Source: an uncultured bacterium (lineage in GTDB: Bacteria > Cyanobacteriota > Vampirovibrionia > Gastranaerophilales > Gastranaerophilaceae). Taken from it: DNA of 61,447 nucleotides. The first letter of the stretch is position 1. Each line of letters starts with the position of its first letter. The notes below the pieces were generated by a model, which was not told the DNA's origin, did not search any database, and saw nothing but the letters and a program-made list of their open reading frames with translations. The DNA is taken from positions 1 to 61,447 of the forward strand of contig CAMPBE010000005.1 in NCBI GenBank assembly GCA_946636615.1, written 5' to 3'. Of this stretch, positions 1 through 8,503 are shown piece by piece. A program made the translations under genes and the position numbers.

Positions 1-56
1 AAGTTTATTTATATAAAATATGTATTTTTTTAAATTAAAATACACCCACCCCCTAA

Positions 57-402
57 CCCCCTCCCCTCAAGGGAGGGGGTGAAGTAGGGGTCCTCCCTCA
101 AGGCAGGGGGATGTAGGAAGATGCCCTCCCATCAAGAGAGGGGAATGTAGAAAGGTGCCTTCACTCAAGGGAGGGGTTCTGACCGGTTTTGGGGCAAACA
201 TGTGCAGCAATGACAATTATTCCTTCCATCTATTAAAACGTCATTCTGAGGCTTTAGCCGAAGAATCTAATAGATTATGCGGGTAAATTAAATATTACAC
301 CCAACCCCTAACCCTACCTCTCACAAAATGATATTTAATCATTTTGTTCGGCAGAGTCCTCAAGGGAGGGGTGCAGAAGGTGCCCTCCCTCAAGGCAGGG
401 GG
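57..402. repeat. Cluster of G/C-rich short hairpin repeats
   Basis: At least six copies of a short imperfect palindrome of the form CCCTCCCTCAAGGGAGGGG lie at about 57-79, 91-110, 124-143, 159-177, 356-372 and 383-402. The arms are G/C-rich in otherwise very AT-rich DNA, and the loop is usually TCAA. A related hairpin lies at 56138-56160. No ORF with coding character is present, so this is an intergenic repeat cluster. A separate small palindrome with arms AAAATGAT and ATCATTTT lies at about 326-346. Confidence 0.7.
240..276. repeat. Partial copy of the GTCATTCTGA dispersed repeat
   Basis: The stretch begins GTCATTCTGAGG and continues into GAAGAATCT. This matches the left half of the complete 51-52 bp elements at 54440-54490 and 35855-35906. 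The right terminal inverted repeat is missing, so this is a decayed or partial copy. Confidence 0.55.
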
Positions 403-435
403 AACTGAGGGAAAGTTGCTTCTACTCATGACAAC

Positions 436-473
436 AAATACAACGGACACCTAACAAGGTGTCCGTTGTATTT
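436..473 (-). terminator. Rho-independent terminator after tRNA-Leu
   Basis: A 16-bp perfect stem (436-451 with 458-473) surrounds a six-base loop. It lies immediately 3' of the tRNA on the minus strand, and a T-rich stretch follows on that strand. The stem abuts the last base of the tRNA. Confidence 0.75.
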
Positions 474-556
474 GCCGAAGGCCGGACTCGAACCGGCACG
501 TGGTTGCCCACACAAGATTTTGAGTCTAGCACGTCTACCAATTTCATCACTTCGGC
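473..556 (-). tRNA. tRNA-Leu (anticodon CAA)
   Basis: Read on the minus strand, this 84-base sequence has a GCCGAAG/CTTCGGC acceptor stem, a D-loop with GGTAGAC, and the TTCGAGTCC T-loop. The anticodon loop is CTCAAAA, giving CAA, which reads UUG. A long variable arm (TGTGGGCAACCACGT region) marks a class II tRNA, as expected for leucine. The 3' CCA is not encoded. There is one apparent U-U mismatch in the anticodon stem. Confidence 0.93.
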
Positions 557-719
557 TCATATTCAATTTACTTTATTATTCTAACAGAAAAATTTTAAAT
601 TTCAAATATTATTTTTATAAAAATTATACAACTGCTTAAAAATAGCATTTTAGCCAATTATATTTTACAACTTTGCATTTTAAAATTTTTTTATTAATAA
701 AGAATTAAAAGGATTTACC

Positions 720-1496
720 ATGAAAAAAATACTCATTTTACTTTTTATTTATCTAATCGTTTTAGCACCAACAAATGCCCAAGTTATGGAAGTTGGCATA
801 TCTAAAAATGGTTCTTTTAACCAAATTATTGACACTCAAACAAATATGCCGGTATCAAATGCCAAGGTATCACTACCAATGCAAAATTACACGACATATA
901 CCGACCAAAACGGGGCCTTTGATTTGGTTGCAAATATTAATGATTCATCTATTCTTTCTGTTGAAAAATCAGGATATAGACCATTTTCTCTCACTATAAA
1001 TAATAAAATAGCTGCAAGACCTATGGTTATAGGGATTGAAAAAAGTAATATACAAGATATTACAATAGCAACAGATTTATTTCATTTGGGAGATAACAAC
1101 TATTCAGAAGCTTCTGCAAATTCTTCAGAATTTCAGGCGCAACCTGTCGGTCCAAAATTTACACGAAAGTTTAATCTTGCTTCTAATGCTAAAAATAAAA
1201 ACAACTACTTAATTATAGGTTCAATTATAGGCATAGACACACTTATGGCAAGATCAATAAACCAAAACCGGATTACGACATCATTTTCCAGCCCTCCGGA
1301 AGTCTTTTTTAATGGAGAAAAAATTGCAGAAATTCAAATAAACGGAGATAACCAAAAAATAAAATTGCCAAACAGACTTATAAATGCAGGTATGCAAAAC
1401 GAAATTATGATTAAAACAGGAAGAAATCTTCAACAAAAAGCATACATAGATTACGATGATATTGAAATTATGAATCTTTCAATACAAAGTGATTAA
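720..1496 (+). CDS. Exported protein with a carboxypeptidase-regulatory-like domain
   Basis: This is a 258-residue protein with a typical N-terminal signal peptide (MKK then a hydrophobic run, cleavage likely after about residue 20). Residues about 35-95 have the pattern of a CarboxypepD_reg-like beta-sandwich: a predicted modification site, then TDQNGAF, then a Ser/Val-rich strand ending in a GYRPFS-like segment. The rest has no recognised domain. Its role is unknown; proteins of this type are usually envelope or secreted proteins. It stands alone on the plus strand with tRNA-Leu behind it and a convergent gene in front. Confidence 0.7.
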   Translation: MKKILILLFIYLIVLAPTNAQVMEVGISKNGSFNQIIDTQTNMPVSNAKVSLPMQNYTTYTDQNGAFDLVANINDSSILSVEKSGYRPFSLTINNKIAARPMVIGIEKSNIQDITIATDLFHLGDNNYSEASANSSEFQAQPVGPKFTRKFNLASNAKNKNNYLIIGSIIGIDTLMARSINQNRITTSFSSPPEVFFNGEKIAEIQINGDNQKIKLPNRLINAGMQNEIMIKTGRNLQQKAYIDYDDIEIMNLSIQSD

Positions 1497-1749
1497 TTTG
1501 TACTTTACTATTTTGGGGCAAAAATAAAAACGACTTTTTATAAAGTCGTTAGGAAAAAAGGAAACAAAATATATATTCCCGCTCTTATACAGATGCGAGG
1601 GTTAAGTTTTTAGATTGCTTGTAAGATTTTAGGGAAATTCCCCGAGTGCATTAACCGTGCAAAGCGTCTGCACGAGTGATGACAATATTCTAAGCTGTAT
1701 TTTAAAACGCCGTTTAGAATATCGTAAGCTATGTAGATGTAGGCTTCGC
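1497..1749. other. Structured intergenic region, likely 3' UTR of the minus-strand gene
   Basis: About 250 bases without a convincing gene. It contains an inverted repeat with arms ATATTCTAA and TTAGAATAT (about 1688-1726), a short stem GTGCA/TGCAC near 1655-1675, and a terminator at 1519-1550. The order on the minus strand (stop codon at 1750, stems, terminator) fits a long structured 3' UTR or a small RNA released from it. Coding character is not visible on either strand. Confidence 0.45.
1519..1550 (-). terminator. Rho-independent terminator
   Basis: A 9-bp stem (AACGACTTT at 1529-1537 with AAAGTCGTT at 1542-1550) and a four-base loop are followed on the minus strand by a T-rich tract. 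It would end transcription of the gene whose stop codon is at 1750. Confidence 0.7.
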
Positions 1750-2844
1750 CTAACCGAATGTTTTGAATGTAGATTCAGTATTCTTTTCAATTACTTTTTG
1801 TACTGCATCCATTTCGGTTTGAATTGCTTCTTGTTCAGTATCTAACTGTTTCAAACGTAATTCTAAATTTTTATCTTCTGCCTGAACAATTTCAATCTTT
1901 GCGTTAATTTCTTGAATTGATTGATCATATTCATATTTATCATATTCGTATTGATTCATTGCATCGTCGTATTTAGCCTGATCAGTAACCGTGTTTGTTG
2001 TAACTGCATAAGTTACTTCATCTTCTTGACCCGGTTTCAATGTAATATTTATAATACGACCTGTAGCATCTTGTTCTAATCTGGCTGTTACACCTTTAAT
2101 TTCTTCTGTTTCTTTTGCTGAACCGACAGTATATGTTTTAATTGCACTTTGAGATACACCGGTATCTGAATATACTGTATTTGGTGATATTAATATATCT
2201 TTATTTACAAAATATGGTCCCCAAGTACCTGTAGAGCTGTTTTGGACATATCTTACCATCCAACCTGCAGTAGAAACACCATATTTATCATTTAACTGTT
2301 CAACATATTTGTCTTCTTCTTTTTCTAGAGCATCTAATTGATCTTTTGATAAGGTCTTTAGATATTGATCATAGAATTTCGTACCGTCAGAAAGAGTTAT
2401 TCCCGCATAAGTACCATCTTCGTTCCTTGGGATGTCTTCGCCAAGCATTCTTAATCTATATGCACCAACTAAATAATCATAATCACCCGTTGTAGTTGTT
2501 GCTTTTACCGTTGTTCTTGTATAAAGAGTTGGAACTGCACTAATTACGGAAAAATCGTTTGTCCAAGTTGATGTATAACTTACAATATATTCTCCGTTTT
2601 TTGTTGCAATCAATGATGAAATTGAATTGTCCAATGCACCATCAGAAAATGTATAAACTGTTTTTGTATAATCCGCAACTGAAGGAGGAACCGGTACTGT
2701 CATACCAAGAAGCTGGTTATAGTAGTTAGCAGATTGGTTACCCAAAGTTGTCCTTTGTTGGTTAATCTGTTGACCTTCATATTCGGTATTTGTTTTTCTC
2801 GCAGTAAGACCTAAAAATCTTGCCTGAGATGCTGCCATACCCAT
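1750..2844 (-). CDS. Lineage-type protein with the MGMAASQARFLGLTARK N-terminal module
   Basis: The protein is 364 residues from the chosen start. An upstream Met at 2892 would add 16 residues but has no ribosome binding site, whereas the ATG at 2844 follows AAAGGGA at good spacing. Residues 1-30 match, without gaps, the start of the 108-residue protein at 20671 and more weakly the one at 51796: A8, T/S, K-S/T, an aromatic residue and E at fixed spacing. The middle (about 50-300) is Thr/Tyr/Ser-rich and looks beta-structured. The C-terminal 70 residues are a charged coiled coil. There is no signal peptide. The function is unknown; the composition suggests a surface or exported structural protein. 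The gene is monocistronic with its own terminator. Confidence 0.7.
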   Translation of the reverse strand: MGMAASQARFLGLTARKTNTEYEGQQINQQRTTLGNQSANYYNQLLGMTVPVPPSVADYTKTVYTFSDGALDNSISSLIATKNGEYIVSYTSTWTNDFSVISAVPTLYTRTTVKATTTTGDYDYLVGAYRLRMLGEDIPRNEDGTYAGITLSDGTKFYDQYLKTLSKDQLDALEKEEDKYVEQLNDKYGVSTAGWMVRYVQNSSTGTWGPYFVNKDILISPNTVYSDTGVSQSAIKTYTVGSAKETEEIKGVTARLEQDATGRIINITLKPGQEDEVTYAVTTNTVTDQAKYDDAMNQYEYDKYEYDQSIQEINAKIEIVQAEDKNLELRLKQLDTEQEAIQTEMDAVQKVIEKNTESTFKTFG

Positions 2845-3004
2845 AGCTTGTTCCCTTTCATTTGTTTCCTTGTAACATGCATGTCGACACATGTTCTGGA
2901 AATCTTTAATAATTGTACCAAAAATCTTAACATTTTGTTACAAATATCATTCAGATATAGGATACAAACGGGTAAAAATCAATAATGCAAACGACTTGCG
3001 GAAT

Positions 3005-4243
3005 TTATAAAATTTCTTTTAATTTATTAATTACAAAATCTAATGCACCTTGTTGATCTTCAAAAACTGATTTGCAATCATTACATGCCTGAGCATAAAA
3101 ATCATAATCTGAAAGCAATTTATGCATATATTCTTTTAATTCTTCTTTGGTTTTTACGACTTTACCGGCATTAGAACGCCCAAGTATCCAATAAATATCT
3201 CTAAAATTGTGTATTGACGGACCAGAAATCGCAGGTTTGTTATAAACAACAGCTTCCAAAGGGTTGTGTCCGCCGGTCTTGCTGAAACTACCACCAATAA
3301 ATGCAAAATCACATATTTGATACATTTTGCTCAATTCACCCATAGTATCAAGTATAATTATGTCCTTATCATAAAACATATCGTTTAACGAGCGTTGTCC
3401 AAAAGCTATACCTGTTTTTCTTACAAGTTCTTTTACTGAATCTAATCTTGTCAAATGCCTTGGAGCCAACAGTAATTTTATATCAGAAAATTCTTTCTTT
3501 AGTTGAGAAAAAACATCTAATATTATTTCATCTTCACCTTTATGAGTACTTCCTGCAATTATTATTCTGCCGCAGTCTTGTCCTATTTGAATATCTGAAT
3601 CAACCTTCTTTACATCAAATTTTAAATTTTTCATAACAATAGTACGTTCGATAGGAGAACCTATTGCAACAAATTTTTCTTTATCTTCATTGCTTTGTGT
3701 AAGAACTTCTGTATAATTTTTAAATATTTGTTTAAAGAAGAATTTTAAGTATTTATATGTTTTAAATGTAGCATCTGAAATTCTACCATTTATGACGAAA
3801 AGCGGAATATTTCTTTTTTTACAGTATTCGGAAAATGTAGGCCATAATTCGGTTTCCGCTATCAAAACAACACTCGGATTTATTTTATCCAAAAAGCTCT
3901 TTACACATATAGTTATATCAAAAGGGAAATATGAAATATAATCAGCAATTTCTGAATATTTTTTTTGTGCTATTTCTTGCCCTGTTTTAGTACCCGTAGT
4001 AACGACTATTTTATAATCAGGGAAAGTTTCTCTGGTTTTTTTTATCAGATTTTCTAATGCTATTACTTCACCCACAGAAACCCCGTGATACATTATCACT
4101 CTTTCACCTAAATTAGGGTCCTCAAATTTCCCGAGCTTTTCTTTCCAACCATAAATATACTTACCTTCAAATGCCCTAAAAATAGCATAGAATGGCAATG
4201 CGCACAGAAATAATACCGTTGATAAAATTTTGTATAAATACAT
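3005..4243 (-). CDS. waaA: 3-deoxy-D-manno-octulosonic acid (Kdo) transferase
   Basis: This 412-residue glycosyltransferase would attach Kdo to lipid A precursor at the inner membrane. It has an N-terminal membrane anchor, the GVSVGE motif near residues 54-59, the AETELWP motif typical of WaaA/KdtA, and an NPLEAV motif near the C-terminus in the nucleotide-sugar domain. Length is normal for the family. It is the last gene downstream of ftsH-acsD-acsC, 36 bases after acsC. That short gap carries a TATAAT and no clear Shine-Dalgarno, so it may have its own promoter. Its presence implies an LPS-bearing outer membrane. Confidence 0.93.
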   Translation of the reverse strand: MYLYKILSTVLFLCALPFYAIFRAFEGKYIYGWKEKLGKFEDPNLGERVIMYHGVSVGEVIALENLIKKTRETFPDYKIVVTTGTKTGQEIAQKKYSEIADYISYFPFDITICVKSFLDKINPSVVLIAETELWPTFSEYCKKRNIPLFVINGRISDATFKTYKYLKFFFKQIFKNYTEVLTQSNEDKEKFVAIGSPIERTIVMKNLKFDVKKVDSDIQIGQDCGRIIIAGSTHKGEDEIILDVFSQLKKEFSDIKLLLAPRHLTRLDSVKELVRKTGIAFGQRSLNDMFYDKDIIILDTMGELSKMYQICDFAFIGGSFSKTGGHNPLEAVVYNKPAISGPSIHNFRDIYWILGRSNAGKVVKTKEELKEYMHKLLSDYDFYAQACNDCKSVFEDQQGALDFVINKLKEIL

Positions 4244-4279
4244 AATTTAATTATATTATAAAAATATATTACTGCTAAT

Positions 4280-5398
4280 TTAATTTAAATTTTTAACAAA
4301 ATCAGAAATTTCATAGGCATTAATAGTACCAACAATGATTTTATAATCTTTTATTTCTTCTTCCATTTCTTCTTTCATATGTGCCAACAATCCGGGGATT
4401 ATTATTTTTCTTGTCTTTACTTTGTCCCTTAATCCAAATTTTTCAATAGTTTTTGCAACAATTTTTGTCGTAAACTTTTCTGCTGACCAAGCCGTTAAAA
4501 CACTCATTCCGTCAGACGGAACAACCAATAAATATGACGGAACGGAAAGGCTTTCAAGCTCATTTGCGACAGCAAAATATGTCAAGGCAAAATTAGTTGT
4601 CATAAATATTATCGAATTTTCATCTGGATTATTAAATTCATACAATTTAGGTTCAACTTGCAGCGGTTTTTGAGGGTCTGTAAAAATATTTTGTCTCAAT
4701 GTCAATAAAACCGATATCAGATTCTCATCAAAATCTTCAAAAACCAACATGTTAGCATATTTACATATATAATAAGATGCCTCGGCACACAAAGTGTCTA
4801 AATCATCTGTATGCTTGAAGTAGACGTAGACAGGGTCGGAATACTTTTCATCTTTTTCTAATATCGCCTTTTCGCGCATTTTAATCAAATTTTGAGATAC
4901 TAATTTAAAATCATTATTTTCAATTTTGATTAAAGGTAATTTTAGGAAATCTTCATAAAGGATTGTGCGATTGGGTAATGTACCTGAGTAGTTTTTTAGT
5001 ATTACAAAATCTATTTTTAAAATTTCGTTTACTCTTTTAATCTCAAAATTTAAGACTTTGTCAAGTTTTTCTTTCCAATCATCTTTGGAAGTATCAATAA
5101 CAACTGAAATTGCAGTGCGGTTAATAAAGGTTTTTTCGTGCCTGAAAAGAACATTTTCACCTCCGACTTTCACTCCGCAAATTTCAACTGTTTTTTGTGG
5201 CTCTATTGAATTTTGATTGTATAAATCAATAAGTTCTTTAGGTGCATAAGGGCATTTTTCAATCTCAACTTGATGTTTAGCTAATTTCAATCCAAATGCC
5301 ATACATGTAGGGCACCCGCATTCTTTACAATTTGTGTGTTCAGCCTTTTTGGCTGCCGGTAAATATTTAAAAATCTGTAATCCTGATAATTCGCTCAT
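4280..5398 (-). CDS. acsC: Corrinoid iron-sulfur protein, large (gamma) subunit, shortened
   Basis: The protein is homologous to AcsC/CdhE, which carries a methyl-cobamide and a [4Fe-4S] cluster in the Wood-Ljungdahl pathway. The N-terminal cluster motif is intact: C24-x2-C27-x4-C32-x16-C49. The C-terminal about 110 residues match the corrinoid-binding domain, with TTNFALTYF, the VLTAWSAEKF helix and the IIIPGLLA segment. At 372 residues it is clearly shorter than the usual about 440-450; the loss is in the middle TIM-barrel region. It overlaps acsD by ATGA, implying translational coupling. No CO dehydrogenase or acetyl-CoA synthase gene is nearby. The likely role is as a methyl carrier for the core methionine synthase at 22586 (inference). 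Confidence 0.85.
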   Translation of the reverse strand: MSELSGLQIFKYLPAAKKAEHTNCKECGCPTCMAFGLKLAKHQVEIEKCPYAPKELIDLYNQNSIEPQKTVEICGVKVGGENVLFRHEKTFINRTAISVVIDTSKDDWKEKLDKVLNFEIKRVNEILKIDFVILKNYSGTLPNRTILYEDFLKLPLIKIENNDFKLVSQNLIKMREKAILEKDEKYSDPVYVYFKHTDDLDTLCAEASYYICKYANMLVFEDFDENLISVLLTLRQNIFTDPQKPLQVEPKLYEFNNPDENSIIFMTTNFALTYFAVANELESLSVPSYLLVVPSDGMSVLTAWSAEKFTTKIVAKTIEKFGLRDKVKTRKIIIPGLLAHMKEEMEEEIKDYKIIVGTINAYEISDFVKNLN

Positions 5399-6051
5399 GC
5401 TATTTTCCTTATTGTTTTAATTATTTCAGGATTGTTAATTACAACATAATCTGCTCCTGCTGCAATTACACCGGATACCGCAGCAATTTCTAAATACTTT
5501 GACATATTTATATCTTTAGCTTCCTTTGTTTTTAAAGTTTCTTCAGATGCAAAAGATATAACAGGTTTGTCTAAAAATCTGTCTTTTGTTTTCTCCAGCT
5601 TAATTTTTTCCATAATGCTGTATCCGTACTCAAAACCATATCCGATTCCGCCAATATCAGGGTCAATTAAAATTTTTTCTAATCCCATATCTCCGGTTAG
5701 TATATTCATTTCTTTCGCTAAATTAATATCAATTGGAGTTCTGATAATAACAGTATGCCCACCATCTACGGCATAAGGTACAATCTCTCTATAATTATTT
5801 TCATTAACAATGCCGACTATGCATTCTCTATCTAATATTGAAATTAATTTCGGTAAAAGGCTTTTATCAATATCATCATCGCCCGAACCTCGAACCATTA
5901 TCGGCTTATTGATAACAGGAAGAAGCCTTTTTAAAATCTTGGCTTCTTCTATATTTGAAAATTTTATTCCTAATATATCACAATCTTGATTAAGAAATTT
6001 TTCAGCATCAGCAGCAGCTACTTCAAGAATTAATTTAACCTTGTCTCTCAC
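5395..6051 (-). CDS. acsD: Corrinoid iron-sulfur protein, small (delta) subunit, shortened
   Basis: This 218-residue protein matches the TIM-barrel of AcsD/CdhD. Recognisable segments are [14 protein letters not shown], the [18 protein letters not shown] turn and IMEKIKLE, all in the family order. The usual subunit is about 310 residues; here the N-terminal extension and some peripheral parts are missing. It partners with AcsC to form the corrinoid iron-sulfur protein. The start overlaps the end of ftsH by 17 bases and its end overlaps acsC by 4, so it is co-transcribed and probably coupled with both. Confidence 0.82.
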   Translation of the reverse strand: MRDKVKLILEVAAADAEKFLNQDCDILGIKFSNIEEAKILKRLLPVINKPIMVRGSGDDDIDKSLLPKLISILDRECIVGIVNENNYREIVPYAVDGGHTVIIRTPIDINLAKEMNILTGDMGLEKILIDPDIGGIGYGFEYGYSIMEKIKLEKTKDRFLDKPVISFASEETLKTKEAKDINMSKYLEIAAVSGVIAAGADYVVINNPEIIKTIRKIA

Positions 6052-7933
6052 TTTTTACTCTATTCATAATTTCATCAAACTCAGAAGCATCTAAAGTTTC
6101 TTTATCAAGCAATTCTTTTGATACAGCTTCCAACATATCTCTGTTTTCGCTCAATAATCTTTTTGCTTCTTCGTACTTTTCATCAACTATACGTTTCATT
6201 TCTTCGTCAATTTCAAAAGCAATTTGTTCGGAATAATCTCTCTGATGACCGAAATCTCTGCCCATAAATACGTTTTCTTGATTTTTACCATATGCCATAT
6301 TACCTAATTTTTCTGACATACCCCAAGCTGTAACCATTTTACGGGCAATGTTTGTTACGTTAATCAAGTCCTGAGATGCACCTGTTGATACCCTGTCTTT
6401 TCCATAGACTATTTCTTCAGCTGCACGACCGCCTAATGAAACAGTTATTTGAGCTAAAAGTTTTGCCTTATTTGTGTGTACTTTTTCATCCTTTGGTTTT
6501 GTCCAAGTAACACCTAACGCATAGCCTCTCGGAATAATTGAAACTTTGTGCAATTCATCAGAATCATTCAACAATCTTGCCAAAAGAGCATGACCTACTT
6601 CATGATAAGATGTCAATTCTTTATCTTCATCAGTCATAACCTTACTTTTCTTTTCAATACCAGCAATTACTCTGTCAATTGAACTGTCTATATCCCCCAT
6701 TGATATAAGTTCTTTATTGTTACGAGCAGCTAAAAGTGCCGCTTCATTCAATAAGTTTTGCAAATCTGCTCCGGTAAATCCGGGTGTACGTTTTGCAAGA
6801 GTTTTTAAATCTACTTCTTCATCAAGTTTTTTATTTTTTGCGTGAACTTTTAATATTTGTTCTCTGCCTCTCACGTCAGGAGCATTAATATATATTTGCC
6901 TGTCAAATCTTCCCGGACGTAAAAGGGCATTATCTAAAATATCAGGCCTGTTAGTTGCAGCAATAACAATTATATTTGTGTTTTCATCAAAACCATCCAT
7001 TTCAACAAGTAATTGGTTAAGAGTTTGTTCTCTCTCATCGTGACCGCCACCAAGACCTGCACCACGTTGACGGCCTACCGCATCAATTTCATCAATAAAT
7101 ATAATACATGGCTGATGCTTTTTAGCCTGTTCAAACAAATCTCTTACACGGCTTGCACCAACACCGACAAACATTTCTACAAAATCAGATCCGCTGATAG
7201 AGAAGAAAGGAACTCCTGCTTCGCCAGCAACGGCTTTTGCCATTAAAGTTTTACCTGTTCCCGGAGGCCCTACAAGCAGAACACCTTTTGGAATACGTGC
7301 ACCAAGCTTAATATATTTATCACCATTTTTTAAGAAATCAACTATTTCTTCAAGTTCTTTCTTTTCTTCATCAATACCTGCGACATCTTTAAATGTTGTT
7401 TTAACTTTGCTGTCCAAAAGCATTTTAGCTTTACTTTTCCCAAAAGACATTGCTTGAGAACCGCTTGCCTGAACACTTTTTGCCAAAACTGCAAAGAATA
7501 CAAAAATTATAACGAGCATTAACAAATATCCCATTGCTGAGCCTAATATTTTAGAAGAATCTGTTGCTCTTGTAACCTGTATATCTGCATCTGATTTCGC
7601 CATTTTAGACATTAAATCAGGATCAAATGCAGGAACCAAAACTTTATATTTCAAAGCCGGTGCCTTTGTCTGAGGAATACCAAATGGGTTATCCATTGTG
7701 GGGGCAGTAACAGTTTTTGAAGCTGTTTCCGGTTGATTTTTTGGAATTGCAATTAAAAAATCATCAGCTTTTTCTATTTTTGAAAACTCATTGTTTTCCA
7801 ATTTTTCCAAAAAGTTTGAATAAGATATTTCTTCTTGTTTTGTTGTCGGGTTAGACATAAAAACAGATGAAATAAAAAGAACCAAAACGATTCCTAAAAC
7901 TATATACATTCCTGCAGACTGACTTTTATTCAT
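6035..7933 (-). CDS. ftsH: ATP-dependent zinc metalloprotease FtsH
   Basis: A 632-residue membrane AAA+ protease that degrades membrane and short-lived cytosolic proteins. Visible elements are: TM1 at about 10-26, an extracytoplasmic domain, TM2 at about 130-152, Walker A GPPGTGKT (222-229), Walker B IIFIDEID (277-284), the SRH region, and the zinc site HEVGH (444-448). Length is normal. It leads the operon with acsD and acsC, an unusual pairing. SD AAGGAGAG precedes the ATG. Confidence 0.97.
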   Translation of the reverse strand: MNKSQSAGMYIVLGIVLVLFISSVFMSNPTTKQEEISYSNFLEKLENNEFSKIEKADDFLIAIPKNQPETASKTVTAPTMDNPFGIPQTKAPALKYKVLVPAFDPDLMSKMAKSDADIQVTRATDSSKILGSAMGYLLMLVIIFVFFAVLAKSVQASGSQAMSFGKSKAKMLLDSKVKTTFKDVAGIDEEKKELEEIVDFLKNGDKYIKLGARIPKGVLLVGPPGTGKTLMAKAVAGEAGVPFFSISGSDFVEMFVGVGASRVRDLFEQAKKHQPCIIFIDEIDAVGRQRGAGLGGGHDEREQTLNQLLVEMDGFDENTNIIVIAATNRPDILDNALLRPGRFDRQIYINAPDVRGREQILKVHAKNKKLDEEVDLKTLAKRTPGFTGADLQNLLNEAALLAARNNKELISMGDIDSSIDRVIAGIEKKSKVMTDEDKELTSYHEVGHALLARLLNDSDELHKVSIIPRGYALGVTWTKPKDEKVHTNKAKLLAQITVSLGGRAAEEIVYGKDRVSTGASQDLINVTNIARKMVTAWGMSEKLGNMAYGKNQENVFMGRDFGHQRDYSEQIAFEIDEEMKRIVDEKYEEAKRLLSENRDMLEAVSKELLDKETLDASEFDEIMNRVKSERQG

Positions 7934-8014
7934 TATACTCTCCTTATAATAAACGTATTATATCCTAAAAAAGAGAAAAATAAAAGAGCATAATTCAAAT
8001 AAGAAAAATTTAAT

Positions 8015-8401
8015 TTAATTCATTATCATAAACCCATAATTCAAATATGCAGCAAAACAAACCCATAAAAAATACGGAATTAAGAGTAATGCAGCTATTT
8101 TTGAAATTTTAAAAAATGAAATTATTGTAGCCAATAAGAATGATAAAAGTAATACTATTATAACCAAACTCAAAGACATATTTTTCCAATAGAAGAATAC
8201 AGGACTCCACAACATGTTAAATATCAATTGGGCTAAAAATAGCGCAATTCCCTGAGTTTTATCTTCATTTGTTTTTGTTACAAGGAATATGACAAATGAT
8301 ATAAATATAAAGATATAAAGTATAGCCCATGCCGGAGCAAAAACAGATGCCGGAGGAGTAAACGCTGGCTTATTTAATGTTTCGTACCAAGTCAAATTCA
8401 T
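8015..8401 (-). CDS. TspO/MBR family protein lacking the usual first helix
   Basis: The 128-residue protein has the family hallmarks WYETLNKPAFTPP, VFAPAWAILY, NMLWSPVFFY and PYFLWVCFAAYLN. TspO proteins bind tetrapyrroles and related ligands in membranes and usually have five helices in about 155-160 residues. Here the protein begins right at the WY..L.KP segment, so TM1 is absent. Upstream in-frame codons are polar with no other ATG, so this is not a misplaced start. There is no clear Shine-Dalgarno; a weak -10 (CATAAT) ends 6 bases before the ATG, possibly a leaderless message. It may be functional in reduced form or partly decayed. Confidence 0.85.
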   Translation of the reverse strand: MNLTWYETLNKPAFTPPASVFAPAWAILYIFIFISFVIFLVTKTNEDKTQGIALFLAQLIFNMLWSPVFFYWKNMSLSLVIIVLLLSFLLATIISFFKISKIAALLLIPYFLWVCFAAYLNYGFMIMN

Positions 8402-8503
8402 AATAATATTATGTAATTTTCTATTTTTTTTGTAATTACCTGATATGATTATCTTTTTAGCATAATATTTTTATATTATAATGTTTTATAAAAGGAGAGA
8501 TAT

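Noticed and set aside
58-420. Possible CRISPR array in the repeat cluster
   Set aside because: Repeat units are palindromic and of unequal length and spacing, and no cas genes are present.
1657-1845. A 62-codon plus-strand frame
   Set aside because: It lies in the 3' UTR and the end of the minus-strand gene, with Cys/Arg-rich antisense-like composition.
4280-6051. acsC and acsD as decaying pseudogenes
   Set aside because: Frames are intact, overlapping ATGA coupling is kept, and cluster and corrinoid motifs are conserved.
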